Part shown: in pieces, positions 11,801-20,592 of the stretch | Layout of the letters: every line of letters begins with the position of its first letter | Numbering within the stretch: position 1 is the first letter of the stretch | NCBI GenBank assembly: GCA_003427395.1 | Contig: BFEA01000050.1 | Span: 4,388,156 to 4,441,849, forward strand | DNA from: Chara braunii | Taxonomy: Eukaryota; Streptophyta; Charophyceae; Charales; Characeae | Length of the DNA stretch: 53,694 bases | Direction of reading: 5' to 3' | Made by a program: the position numbers and the translations under genes | The notes under the pieces: generated by a model | What the model saw: only the letters and a program-made list of their open reading frames with translations | Told to the model about the DNA's origin: nothing | Databases searched by the model: none

Positions 11801-13137
11801 GAGAAAGTACTCAGGCAGGGGCTGTTTGAGAACCCCATGATAGTGGGTCCGGATGGCAGGCCATTCTCAGCAGAATCCTCGCGGGGCTCCTTCCGAAGAG
11901 CTTGGATTCAGAGAGGTGTTTCGAGGATCACAGATCTGTGGTCGACCCTTCTGGGCTCATGGGAACGGTTCGAGGTCCTACAGCCGAAGGTGCAAGGTCT
12001 TTGGCACACGGAAGAGCACTGGGAATTGATCATCCAAGCGATCCTAACCCAGCGGAAGGCTCTGCTGGGAGCAGAGGGTAGGGACCCGGTTGGTACATGG
12101 TACGTGGCACCTCCATCGGAAGAGGGACTGAGTGTTTGGAGAGTGCAGGGTCTGACTACTGGAGGTTTTCGAGAGGTGCAGAAATGGGTAATCAAGGATC
12201 ATACAACCATGCTCTTTCCCGCAGGTGAAGAAGTTGTTCGTCTCTGGAATAATCCGCCAGAAGCTAGAGTGATACAATCGTTTGACAAGAGAGGGTGATC
12301 TCCACTGTGTGGATAGGCAGAGTACCCCTGAGAGAGCTTGCAATAGACCCACGGGCATGGAGTTGGAGAGGGGGTCTTGTCTCAAGAGAGCATCCGCAGG
12401 GCTTGGACCTGACTAATTATTTGGTGAGAGATTCGTATAATCTAACAGGAAGCAGTGAAAGAAGACCAGCAGGGGTTGCAATTGCCAGATGGGGGGCAGC
12501 CTTAGGCATTAATCTTCAGGGGAGGGAGGGCGTTTTTTACAAACTGTGGTCAACGCTTCTATTGATTCCAAATGAAAAGCAGGCCAGCCTCCTGTGGATG
12601 CTCTCCCTGTATGTCACGCCATCTGCTGTTTGGTTGAACAGTCGTGGGATGGAAGTGCCCCTGAAATTTCCGCGCTGCTCCTGGCCCTTCGAGTCCACCA
12701 GGCACCTTTGGTGGGACTGCCCAGCGTCAAAAAGAGTGTGGAAGTGGTGGATGGACCACTGGCAGAGGTTTGGGGGTGAAAGGATTGACTGGGATGAGCA
12801 GTGGGTTTTGCTGGGTTTTGTCGAATCGGACCAGTCCGGGAAGAAGGGTTGGTGCTATGTGGCACACGTGGCAAGAGCGATAATCTGCTCTACTATCTGG
12901 TGGGACAGGAACCGTGCCAGGTTTGAGGGTCGCACTCTCTCTGACATGGAAATAAAAACAAACATTAAAAGAGGTCTGAGAAGGGCGATCTGGGCGGACT
13001 GTCGGGGGAAAGCCAAGTGGGGGCGGGGCTCAAAGAGACAACTTTGGTGGTTCCTCAGATCATGGGCAAAAGGGAACCAGTTGGCTGGAGTACACACCAC
13101 CCGAGGTCTGGTGGTGACGAAATGGCTGCACAAGTGA
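8867..13137 (+). pseudogene. LINE A ORF2: APE endonuclease + reverse transcriptase + zf-RVT, two lesions
   Basis: ATG 8867 overlaps the ORF1 stop by 17 nt. Endonuclease motifs in order: LATWNVRGLGD, GLQETKL, VYAPTD, RDWNLSLDE, LLDPFR..PGYTW, RLDYAL and LSDHKPV (about 8891-9600). Reverse transcriptase (about 10300-11150): KCPRRDGLTVEFY, ISVLNVSYKLLAKTLA, RGAFVQGRSI, LLLDMEKTYDRV, GCPLAPLLFV and the catalytic LADDLF. A zf-RVT-like segment with RCSW, HLWWDC and VWKWW is at about 12678-12755. A TGA at 9938 replaces a Trp kept in LINE B, and a frameshift lies near 12290. Reverting two point lesions would restore one frame of about 1,420 codons, so inactivation is recent. Confidence 0.88.
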
Positions 13138-13615
13138 GAATAGGTAGGCTAGGGGTAGGAAGGTGAACCAGGGCACTCGGTTCCAGTCGACGACCACAGG
13201 AGATCGCAAAGGGTAGGGTAGGGAGGAGAGTGTCCAGGTAGTAGAAGGAACCTCGGTTCCTCTCGGTCGATGAAGGCCGGGGTCAGACCGTGAAGATAGG
13301 TCTGTATATTAGAATTTGGGAAAGATAGGTAGTATAGAGGGTTAGGCTGGGTTGCTTAGGAGAGAATAGGTTAATAGGCTTTGGCCCAAGGAGGCTGTTG
13401 CGCGGTAGCTGGGTTTTGGGTAGGGTAACCATTCTGATATAGAAGGGTACTGTCAAAGGATGGATAATTTGTTTTCTTTGGAAGAATGAGAGCTGGAAGT
13501 TTCGGAGGGTCGAATATAAGCTAAACTGACTGATGCTGTCAGGATAACTCCGGGTTGAATTGTGAGGTCCCCGGCCTCAATTGATATTTTTGGACTATAT
13601 GTTCTGTTTCATTTG

Positions 13616-13652
<37 letters not shown>
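13138..13652 (+). other. 3' UTR and poly(A) tail of LINE A
   Basis: Contains CCAGGGCACTCGGTT at 13169 and, near the end, CTCCGGGTTGAATTGTGAGG and CCGGCCTCA, then about 35 A (13617-13652). The same landmarks occur in LINE B (24943-25328) and LINE D (35183-35809), defining a shared 3' end probably recognised by the reverse transcriptase. Confidence 0.8.
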
Positions 13653-13654
<2 letters not shown>

Positions 13655-13664
13655 AGGCCCTCAC
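13653..13664. repeat. Right target-site duplication of LINE A
   Basis: GAAGGCCCTCAC immediately after the poly(A); identical to 5718-5729. Confidence 0.85.
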
Positions 13665-13941
13665 CTCACCAGTGCTTTGAGGAATGTATCTGGCCAGGAA
13701 GTGAGGAACATGAAACAGGTCGTTTTCCTTTTTTGTTTCTTGTGTGAGGTCCTTGTAGCGCCCTGCCAGCCAGGCAGGGCGGATTCCACGCAAGGCAGGT
13801 AACTGCCTCCCTTCATTAAGTTCCAGACAAACACTGTAGCATCCTGTATAGGACCGCAATCACAGCATAAGGGATGTTGCTTTTTTTTTTTTTTTTTTTA
13901 TCTGCTGTTCGTGGATAGACGAGGGCCCTGACTGAACTGCG

Positions 13942-14043
13942 CAGCCCGAGTTTCAACTGCAATTGAAACTCGGGCCCTGACTAAACTGCTAAATAGCAGT
14001 TTGAAATGCAATTACAAACTGCTTTCGTGACTGCGCCGTAGTT
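13942..14043 (-). repeat. Right arm of inverted repeat flanking LINE A
   Basis: Reverse complement begins AACTACGGCGCAGTCA and matches 5272-5396. It contains a hairpin in which GCCCGAGTTTCAA is followed by TTGAAACTCGGGC with a four-base gap. The 13665-13941 interval holds only a poly-T run and no gene. Confidence 0.75.
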
Positions 14044-14067
14044 CCCCATTAAAAAAAAAAAATCCAC

Positions 14068-14283
14068 AGGCCAGAAAACGCAACTTCGTGCCTACTACAG
14101 TCCAAAATTGCTATGTTCGGTTGCCAACGGGACAGTCATACAGCGCCTGTATCATTATTGGCGTCATGCACAGCAGAATGCCCGTGTGTAACGGGTTTGT
14201 CGGTAGTGGCGGAGTCCCTTCCTCCCCCAGGTGAGTTCCGTAGCCGCTTTCGCTGCCCTTCTGCCCTCCTCCACAGTTTCTCT
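14068..14283. repeat. Direct repeat unit 1 (~215 bp)
   Basis: Shares with 14710-14927 the sequence from AGGCCA.GAAAA through CTACTACAGTCCAAAA, GGGACAGTCATACAGC, GTGGCGGAGT and CAGGTGAGTTCC to GCCCTCCTC. The copies are diverged at roughly one base in eight by eye. Not coding. Confidence 0.8.
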
Positions 14284-14608
14284 TGCCCTCCGCAAGATTA
14301 GTCAGGCCCTCCGCAAGAATAGACGCAGATCCCGCTGCCCTCCACGCGGTTTCAGGGCTTGAACGAGCACATGTATGCGGGCAGGTGCAAAGAACCCTGC
14401 TGCCAGCTCTTTTTCTGCCTCTCAGCAGTGGTACCACGGTGGCTGCTGCCAGGCGAACCCTTCGAAGTCATGACCCTGTGGGCCCAAACGTTATAGAAAA
14501 GGGGGGGGGGGGGGGGGGGGGGGGAACAAAGACACATGGAACCACGCTGATACCAAATGGACCAATTTTCAGAAAGTCGGGGCAATGTCTCATTCACAAA
14601 GGCAGCTG

Positions 14609-14679
14609 TGTGCGAGTACGCAGCACAGCTAAACCTCAAAATCGCATGCAATTTTGCTATTCGTGTGTGAGTATGCCCT
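14609..14679. repeat. Terminal segment of the GTGTGAGTATGCCCT family
   Basis: Contains CGCAGCACAGCTAAACCTCA and AATTTTGCTAT and ends GTGTGTGAGTATGCCCT at 14679. A second copy is at 15371-15462. These look like right ends of non-autonomous inverted-repeat elements whose left ends read AGGGCATACTCACACT. A G tract of about 22 bases lies at 14503-14524. Confidence 0.6.
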
Positions 14680-14709
14680 TATTAATTAAGAAAAGATCAA
14701 AACCGCGGC

Positions 14710-14927
14710 AGGCCAAGAAAATGCAATTTCTCGCGTACTACAGTCCAAAAGTGCTATGTTCTGTTTTCCATGGGACAGTCATACAGCCGCTGTAGAATCT
14801 TTGGCGTCATGTGCAGCAGATTGCCCCTGTGTAATGGGTCTGTCCTTAGTGGCGGAGTGCTTTCCTCCCCCCAGGTGAGTTCCATACCCGCTTCCACTGC
14901 CCTTCCGCCCTCCTCTGTAGTTTCTCC
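14710..14927. repeat. Direct repeat unit 2 (~215 bp)
   Basis: Second copy of the unit at 14068-14283, offset by about 642 bp in the same orientation. The following 14928-15370 holds no recognisable gene. Confidence 0.8.
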
Positions 14928-15370
14928 CCCTTTTCCCACCTTCCACTTCCCTCCGCGTGTGGACCTGTGTGGGCCTCCCCCTACTTGCTGGTTTCCGTGC
15001 TCCAACCGCACACAGTCATGCAAGTGGTCTACTTTCACCAGTGCATCGCACCTGGACTGTTCACCACAGGTTGGAGAAGCGGGAAGATCGACACCCCGCT
15101 GGTGAGAGAATGTGCTCCAGGAAACGGCACTTCCCATAGCTGCCGTCAAGTTCGTGTCCTTCATGACAGGCACACCCGTTTCCCTTTTGCTGTGGATGGT
15201 GATGTGCACAAGTCCGTGAACACGTCTGGATTCAAGTACCTACGCTGTCCCCATTACCTGGTGGGACTGCGCCTTATTGAATTAGTAGTGATATAGTAGT
15301 GTTGTAGTGCAGCACAGCTACATCTCAAAATTGCAGCTACTACACTACGTGTCTTATTCAAAAGGGCAAA

Positions 15371-15462
15371 CATGTGTGAGTATGCAGCACAGCTAAATCT
15401 CAAAAGTGCAGTTGCAAAATTGCAGATATTGCAATTTTGCTATCCATGTGTGAGTATGCCCT
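15371..15462. repeat. Terminal segment of the GTGTGAGTATGCCCT family, copy 2
   Basis: Matches 14609-14679, including TATGCAGCACAGCTAAATCT and AATTTTGCTATCCATGTGTG, and ends in GAGTATGCCCT at 15462. Confidence 0.6.
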
Positions 15463-15528
15463 CATACTAGCATGTATAATAGCAAATTATACGGGAGCCA
15501 ATTTGCTATTATACGGCATATCCCAGTC

Positions 15529-15934
15529 AGGGCAGACTCACACTACCAGGTATTTTCGCAAAATCGCAAATTTTATGTAGTTTTTCGGGTCACAAGAAGC
15601 ATGTATTTTGCGTGTTTGCACAAAAGGGCACGTAAATGTCAGCGCCCTGGACAGCCGCGGGCTTACATATTTTGCGGGGACCTCCAGCGGTCCCCGCAAA
15701 ATCGTATTTTTCTTTTTCCTCTACTGCTTTCTGGAAGCAAAAAAAAAAAAAAAAAAAAAAAGTGCTTTCTGACTGCAGACAAGGTATTTTTGCATCTCAA
15801 GGCCAGGTTGGGACCCTGTCTTTTCTGCTTTGGGCAACAAACGGGTGACCAGTGTGACCCGCAGGTGCCATATAAACGCAAATTCACATATTACGTAAAA
15901 TTTGTGGAAGCACGTGCTAGTGTGAGTATGCCCT
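15529..15934. mobile_element. 406-bp MITE with AGGGCA.ACTCACACTA termini
   Basis: Left end AGGGCAGACTCACACTA (15529) and right end TAGTGTGAGTATGCCCT (15934) are inverted copies with one mismatch over 17 bp. The interior carries GGGGACCTCCAGCGGTCCCC, a palindrome-like block, and a 22-A run at 15740-15761. No coding frame. Flanks show no clear target-site duplication. The TIR style is compatible with hAT elements but the superfamily is not proven. Confidence 0.65.
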
Positions 15935-16990
15935 CACACAGCACAACTTGGAGGGTATAGGTCACAAAACAGAAAGGACAAACAGTCTCAACCTGGTCTC
16001 CAAATGTGATTAATATACTGACAGAGTCACACAGCACAATGCATGAAAATACGTCCCTTTTTAGACAACAGGAGTGACAGGTCAGGAGCGCTAGGACCGG
16101 GCGGGTAGCGGTAACGCTCCGGTTCCTAGGGTCGCTACGGGAAATTTTCACGCGGCACCACGCCCGTGGAAATTTCTGCCGCGTGGAAATTTCACGTGGC
16201 GCTGTTCGTTCGTCACCCCCGCCATTGCGATGGGGAACGAAGAAGCTTCGATGGTTGCTCCACATCGCGAGCAAAGGGACTTGTTTCCATGATCGATAGC
16301 TGTCGAGCAGTCCTAAGGCTTACATAGGGTAGGAGGAGTGAAGTTCAAGGGATGGTTCAAACCTAAAGCAAGGAGGAGAGAACCATACCTTGAAGATAAC
16401 TGAGAAGACCCGCTATTTAGGGTTCACGTCATCAACAAACATGGAAGCACGAAGAGAACAATCATTTCGCCCGGGGGGCCCACCTAACCCGAGAGGGGTA
16501 ACTGATACGATCAGAGAATCGGTTGGAAAATGCTACGATGAAGGGACGTGTCCGGAAGATCTGGAGCTAGGAGACTCAGAGGTGGTAGAGGACGGAGAGG
16601 GTAGAAGATTCGTGGTCAACGAGGAAGTGGACGAGATTAAAAAGATGTGGTTAAAAGAGAGGACAGTAATCATAATCTATCAGGACGGAGCAAAAAAGCT
16701 ACAAAGGAAAGTAAAGGAAGACTTGATAAGCGCCTACGAAGACGGGTGGATGGGAGCGAGATTATTTAATCAGGGACTCAGCAGGGGAAGAATAAGCTTC
16801 GAAAGGGCGAATGTAGTAGCATACGTGGCGAAGGCGAGGGAAGTGGCCGAATGGCTGATCAACCAAGGAGAGATCAAACTCAAATTGGGAGAAGAAGAGT
16901 ACGTATCACAGTGTAAGCCGTGGATGACAAGAAACGAATTGAAGGCCCTGAGGCTAGTGGAAGCTGGAGTCAACTTCTATACTCTTCTTA

Positions 16991-17440
16991 AAGGGAGTAG
17001 CGGGTCTCGCGTAACGCGTCCCGCTGAGACCTTTTTCCCGCATGGGCCCGGCGCACCATGGGCCCGGCGCGGTTTTTTGTTCGCGACCGTCTTTTTCTTT
17101 TTTAGTTTTGTGTTGAGAGGTTCGAGTCCGGCCGTTTTTCGGATTTTTTTTTTGCCTTTTCGTGGCGGGCGACGATAGAAACGAGTCTGGCAGTGTACAT
17201 TCCATGTTCTAGCGGAAGGGAGTAGCGGGTCTCACGTAACGCATCCCGCTGAGACCTTTTTCCCGCGCGGGCCCGGCGCACCGTGGACCCGGTGCGTTTT
17301 TTTGTTCGCGGCCGTCTTTTTTTTTTTTAGTTTTGTGTTGAGAGGTTCGAGTCTGGCCGTTTTTCGGATTCTTTTTTTGCCTTTTCGTGGCGGGCGACGA
17401 TAGAAACGAGTCTGGCAGTGTACATTCCATGTTCTAGCGG
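16991..17440. repeat. 225-bp tandem repeat, two units
   Basis: Units 16991-17215 and 17216-17440 both start AAGGGAGTAGCGGGTCTC and end CATTCCATGTTCTAGCGG. Each holds GAGAGGTTCGAGTC, which fits a pol III B-box-like word, but no A-box is evident. A third, internally deleted unit follows to about 17560. Confidence 0.9.
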
Positions 17441-17619
17441 AAGATTCATTCGATTTTGAGGTTTTTTTGTTCGCGGCCGTCCTTTTTTGTTTGTTTGTTT
17501 CCTGGTGAGAGGTTCGACTCTGGCAGTGTATATTTCCATGTTCTAGCGGTAGATTCATTCGATTTTGCTTATCCTATGGATGGTAGTACCATCAGGCCAG
17601 CCGCGAGGTTGGAGACTGT

Positions 17620-17652
<33 letters not shown>

Positions 17653-17700
17653 TTCATTCTGATTTTGCTCATCCTACACACACACATACATGCAGACCGA
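17441..17700 (+). repeat. Dispersed repeat with microsatellite tail, copy 1
   Basis: Contains TTCCATGTTCTAGCGG then AGATTCATTCGATTTTGCTT, ATCCTATGGATGGTAGTACC, a CT run (17622-17639), a CG run and a short CA run. The same order recurs at 46335-46493 (+) and 53532-53632 (-). Confidence 0.75.
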
Positions 17701-17803
17701 CATTGCCACGACCACTCCCTCTCCTCCTCGTCCCGCTCCTCCTCTGCTGCTCGCTGCTATCTTCTTTTCCCTCCATCCTCCTCCTCCGCCTCCTCCACTT
17801 CCT

Positions 17804-18135
17804 CCGCTTTATCCGCTTCCTCACCTCGTCCTCCTCATTGTCCTCTTCCTCCCTCTCCCGCTCCTCTTGCCATTCCCGCTCCTCTCTTCGCCTCTGTCTC
17901 CTCCTCATCGTCCTGGCCACTCCCACTGCTCCTCCTCCCGCTACTCCTTGCTCCGGCCTATTCCTGCCTCCGCTTTATCCGCTTCCTCACCTCGTCCTCC
18001 TCATCGTCCTCTTCCTCCCTCTCCCGCTCCTCTTGCCATTCCCGCTCCTCTCTTCGCCTCTGTCTCCTCTTCATCGTCCTGGCCACTCCCGCTGCTCCTC
18101 CTCCCGCTACTCCGTGCTCCGGCCTATTCCTGCCT
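17804..18135. repeat. 166-bp pyrimidine-rich tandem repeat, two units
   Basis: Units 17804-17969 and 17970-18135 start CCGCTTTATCCGCTTCCTC and end in CCGGCCTATTCCTGCCT, with only a handful of differences. Apparent long Ser/Pro/Leu frames here are products of the C/T-rich composition. Confidence 0.9.
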
Positions 18136-20592
18136 CCATCCTCCTCTTCTCCGCTTTCCCTTCCGTGAAACCCTGGCCTTTTTTAATTTCACCCCTTCCG
18201 TGGAACCATGTTTGTTTTTCCGGATCTGGTGGTCCTCTCTCCAAATTTCCTTCAATTTTGATTTTAGAAATTCCCTCCCAATAGCCTCGCTACCGTTTTT
18301 TCTTTTTCTTTTTTTTAGAAATTCCTTCCCAATAGCTTCGCTGCCGTTTTTTTTTTTTTTTTTTTTTTTTTTTTTCTTCTGCGGCCTTCATCTTCATCTT
18401 TGCTTGCTGCCCTCCTTGCCTGCCTCTCCTCGCGCCCCTCTTCGTGTCCACTTGTTTGGATAATAGCATTAAGAGTGCCATTGAACGCATACTATTATCT
18501 GAGGAGCGCAGTCCGCAGCATGTTCGGGGAAGTCCTGGAAATGCACCCGCCAGAACAAGACAGATCTCGACCAAAGCTAGTGAATGTAAGAATGGAGACC
18601 CAGCAGCCAGATTCACGGTGGAAGACGACCTCATGATTCAATCCCCGAAAGGCGACAAGTGGAAGGTGGAGATTGTCTCCCCGTACACAGATTGGTGTCG
18701 AATCTGCCGGTGGTATTTCCATACAGAAGAGCACTGTCCCAGAAACCGTTAGAAAGAAACATCAGGACAGGGGGGACTAAGACAAGGGGTGCACAAGGTA
18801 CGATTTCAACAGTACCTGAGAAACCAGCAGAGATCGGCGTCGCAAGGAGGAAGGGACATCAGATAAGATCAAAGAGAAGGGCATCCATGAACTCACAATC
18901 CAAGCAACTCGAGACAAGGGGAACAACGTAGCTCAGCGAGAATGGAGATAAGTGAAAGAAGAGAGATACTACCACCTCAAATAGAGAGCCTACATGGGAG
19001 GGGTCAGCACAACCCGTCTCAGGCACAGAGAAGGAGGGAAGAACCATTGGGCCCAGTACCGTTGCCCACGTGGCCGGAAAGAGAGGAATGGCCAGGAAAC
19101 GACCCCAACTGACACGAAGAGCAAGCATACCTGCAAGTGCACATCCAAAGGGAAGACCACCAAGCGGAGCAAGGGTGCATGTACCACCGGCAGAGAAACC
19201 AGCACGAAATGTAAGAGGAAAGAGCACAATGGTCTCAGAGGGTCACCTGGGCCCACCAAGATCCCTACCTCCTTGATAGAAGGCAGATCGACCAGATGAT
19301 GCAACCACCGGCCTACTCACAACCTCTCTACCCGGCAGACACATTGGAATGGAGAAGTCTAGGCCCCTTGGCGAGCCATAAAGAACCTGAGACACAGGAA
19401 CCTAGCTTCCTGGCCGGGAAATGGAACAACAGACAAGGGGCAAATGGGATGAGCATCAGAAAAAGGGAGGGACCCTGGAGGAGATGGGGAGAAGACGACC
19501 AAACGGAGGGAGGGAGAAGAGAACAGTGGAGAGACTGGAGAAGGAGGGGACCAGACATAGTGGAGGAAACGAGAGAGAGAAGACCAATGCCACTGGGAGG
19601 ATCGGGGGGTCAAGGGAGAGGATACGAGGTACAAGAAACACAAGGGGGAAGATACCTCAGACAAACCTCACAAGGGAGCCGCCAGGAAGAAAGAGGACGC
19701 ATGGAGTCATCGAGATCGCAAGCATCATCAGGATCGAGAGTGAGATGGCGGAGCGAATGGATGGCTGAAGGCTCACCAGAAACGGGGGTAAAAAGCTCAA
19801 GATGGGGAGATGAGGAAGAAAAATCTCAGGACAGTTCGGCAAACTCAGGCACGCAAAAAGCATGAAGGAGCGATGCCCGAGTTACAGAGGATCGAAGAGC
19901 GGACACAACGAAGGGAGAACTGGTGGAAGTAGCCAAGAGAAGATTAGTCCCGATATTATGCACTATGGCGACCGATGCCATGTATTTTCTGGCGCTCGAG
20001 GACAAGGACGAAAGGATAGTAATTCCATCTATTGTGATGGATAGGACACCCACTCCCACTCTGATCATGGAAGGGACAAGAAGACTGTACGGGGAAGCAG
20101 TACCAGTGTGTCTGATCCCGAGGTCCGCCATGATCAACATCTTCAGCGATACAGCAGAGGGGTACCAGAAGCTGTACTTCCCACTTCTGGATGTCAGGAT
20201 TCCACAAGATGTAGCAGAGAAACTCACTCAAGGAGGCATACGCTCGACTCGAATGGAAGCTGTCAGCGAAGAAAATCTGACCCATTTGGAGGAAATCAAG
20301 CTAGTCCCTGGGGTCTCAACAGCGATCCTGCTCAACCAGTGCACAAAGTTGTCGGAAGACGAAGGAATGTTGTTGGACTTCATGGGCAAAAGTCTTACCA
20401 GGGACTGGGTGGAGGCACTCGAGGGATCCCAGATAAGTGGATCGAGATGCAGCTCGAGAGGGATTTCACGGAGTAGAATGAAGATCTCCTCCGGCTCGGC
20501 ACAAGGAGAAGAAGGCCCGCATGCACATAACCAACAGGCACAGTCGCAGGTCCTCCGAATCCAACACCAGTCAACGAAAATGGCCCAGCGAG

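Larger units (their letters stand above)
5730..13652 (+). mobile_element. LINE A: complete L1-like non-LTR retrotransposon
   Basis: 7.9-kb element bounded by perfect 12-bp duplications (5718-5729, 13653-13664). Order: 5' UTR, ORF1 with CCHC knuckle, ORF2 with APE endonuclease, reverse transcriptase and C-terminal zf-RVT-like region, 3' UTR, poly(A) of about 35 residues. It carries few disabling changes (four disruptions in ORF1, two in ORF2), so it is the youngest of the LINEs here. Plant L1-type elements use this layout; clade placement would need a tree. Confidence 0.9.
16983..18452. mobile_element. 1.47-kb repeat insertion inside LINE B ORF1
   Basis: Comparison with LINE A places the insertion between the codons for VNF and IIALRVPL. 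Flanking words CAACTTCT (left) and CCACTTGT (right) agree at 6 of 8 bases and may be a decayed target-site duplication. The insert consists of a 225-bp tandem repeat, a motif ending in CT and CG microsatellite, a 166-bp pyrimidine-rich tandem repeat and a 30-plus-base poly-T. It carries no recognisable protein. A poly-T at one end would fit a minus-strand retroposon, but this is not established. Confidence 0.65.

Noticed and set aside
17115-17135. GGTTCGAGTCC, a perfect pol III B-box-like word, as evidence of a tRNA or tRNA-derived SINE
   Set aside because: No A-box or acceptor-stem pairing at the required distance; it is part of a 225-bp tandem repeat.
17669-18463. Pyrimidine-rich region read as a Ser/Pro/Leu-rich protein
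   Set aside because: Composition artefact of a 166-bp tandem repeat inserted into LINE B.
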